A stretch of DNA of 64,000 bases from Ziziphus jujuba (lineage: Eukaryota > Streptophyta > Magnoliopsida > Rosales > Rhamnaceae), in contig NC_083388.1 of the NCBI RefSeq assembly GCF_031755915.1, forward strand, positions 27,497,001 through 27,561,000, given 5' to 3'. The stretch's first letter is position 1; the number at the start of each line of letters is the position of its first letter. The notes under the pieces were generated by a model. It made no database searches. It had not been told where the DNA came from and saw only the letters and a list, made by a program, of their open reading frames with translations. The translations under genes and the position numbers were made by a program. Below, piece after piece: positions 63,597-64,000 of this stretch.

Positions 63597-64000
63597 AACA
63601 AAACACATTAATTTAAGATGAGAGACTGTATTTTTATAAAATGTATAATGTATGTTTATCATTTTTTTTTTTGGGTAATCATATGTCTATACATATATAT
63701 CATATACATGCAGTAACTCATATGTATCTAATTCGAGGAAGGACAAATTTTATAATATAGAGTAAATATATATTTAAATTCAAATTTGTCCAGGTGGCTT
63801 TAAAACAAAGGTGGAGTGCTGAGTTTTATTCGGCGAATATCTGAAATTTTCTCACGAGATGATATATGTTTGACTAAGTAGAGGCCAAACCGAAAGAGAG
63901 AGAAGCGGAACAGCCACAACAACCAAAAATATATACACTCTCTTGTTTACGCATGTATGCCATATGGCACCATATATATGACGAGAGAAGAGAATGCCAT
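63597..64000. repeat. Segmental repeat, copy 2, reaching the window edge
   Basis: Partner of 61015-61411; similarity continues up to the last base (GAGAATGCCAT in both), so the duplicated unit may continue beyond the window. It carries an extra T-rich segment near 63660-63680 absent from copy 1. Confidence 0.8.

Overview
The window is nuclear DNA from a flowering plant, most likely a core eudicot. It is AT-rich, has GT-AG introns, microsatellites and retroelement debris, and carries nine protein-coding genes with plant-type products. The exact species cannot be read from the sequence; a woody rosid is only a guess.

Layout. 1-5.2 kb: accessory DNA with an LTR of a Ty1/copia-type element on the minus strand, a CACTA-like terminus and local duplications. 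5.3-8.5 kb (-): DiT1, the chloroplast 2-oxoglutarate/malate translocator. 11.5-13.6 kb (-): an R2R3-MYB of the MYB46/MYB83 secondary-wall clade. 18.5-20.1 kb (+): an intronless PLS/E-class pentatricopeptide protein, followed by a decayed copia gag. 22.2-24.8 kb (-): NOG1, a 60S ribosome-assembly GTPase, head-to-head with an organelle-type MnmA tRNA 2-thiouridylase (25.3-29.5 kb, +). 30.2-36.4 kb (+): a plastid-type double-GTPase Der/EngA. 36.4-42.7 kb: gene-poor DNA with a complete 404-bp TRIM/SMART-like LTR element. 42.6-53.2 kb: a tandem duplication of about 6 kb carrying two intact ALDH3F1-like aldehyde dehydrogenases; copy A alone acquired a MITE-like fold-back and a miniature copia-derived element in its 3' flank. 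53.5-58.3 kb (+): ORC1, with PHD, BAH and AAA+ regions and a perfect E2F site upstream. 58.4-64 kb: no convincing gene, but a duplicated promoter-like block of about 400 bp that reaches the right edge.

Function. The genes are independent plant transcription units, not an operon. NOG1, MnmA and DER form a loose neighbourhood of translation-machinery genes (cytosolic ribosome, organellar tRNA, plastid ribosome). The adjacent DiT1-MYB pair matches the order of DiT1 and MYB46 that I recall from Arabidopsis chromosome 5, which suggests conserved microsynteny.

Exon borders were assigned by hand from GT/AG sites, reading frame and family conservation; every multi-exon model closes in frame. UTR ends, transcription starts and expression are not visible. 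I found no new multi-gene system. The most unusual items are the miniature LTR elements, the asymmetrically remodelled ALDH3 pair, the duplicated block at the right edge, and a set of near-identical 40-49 bp tandem duplications spread over otherwise single-copy DNA.
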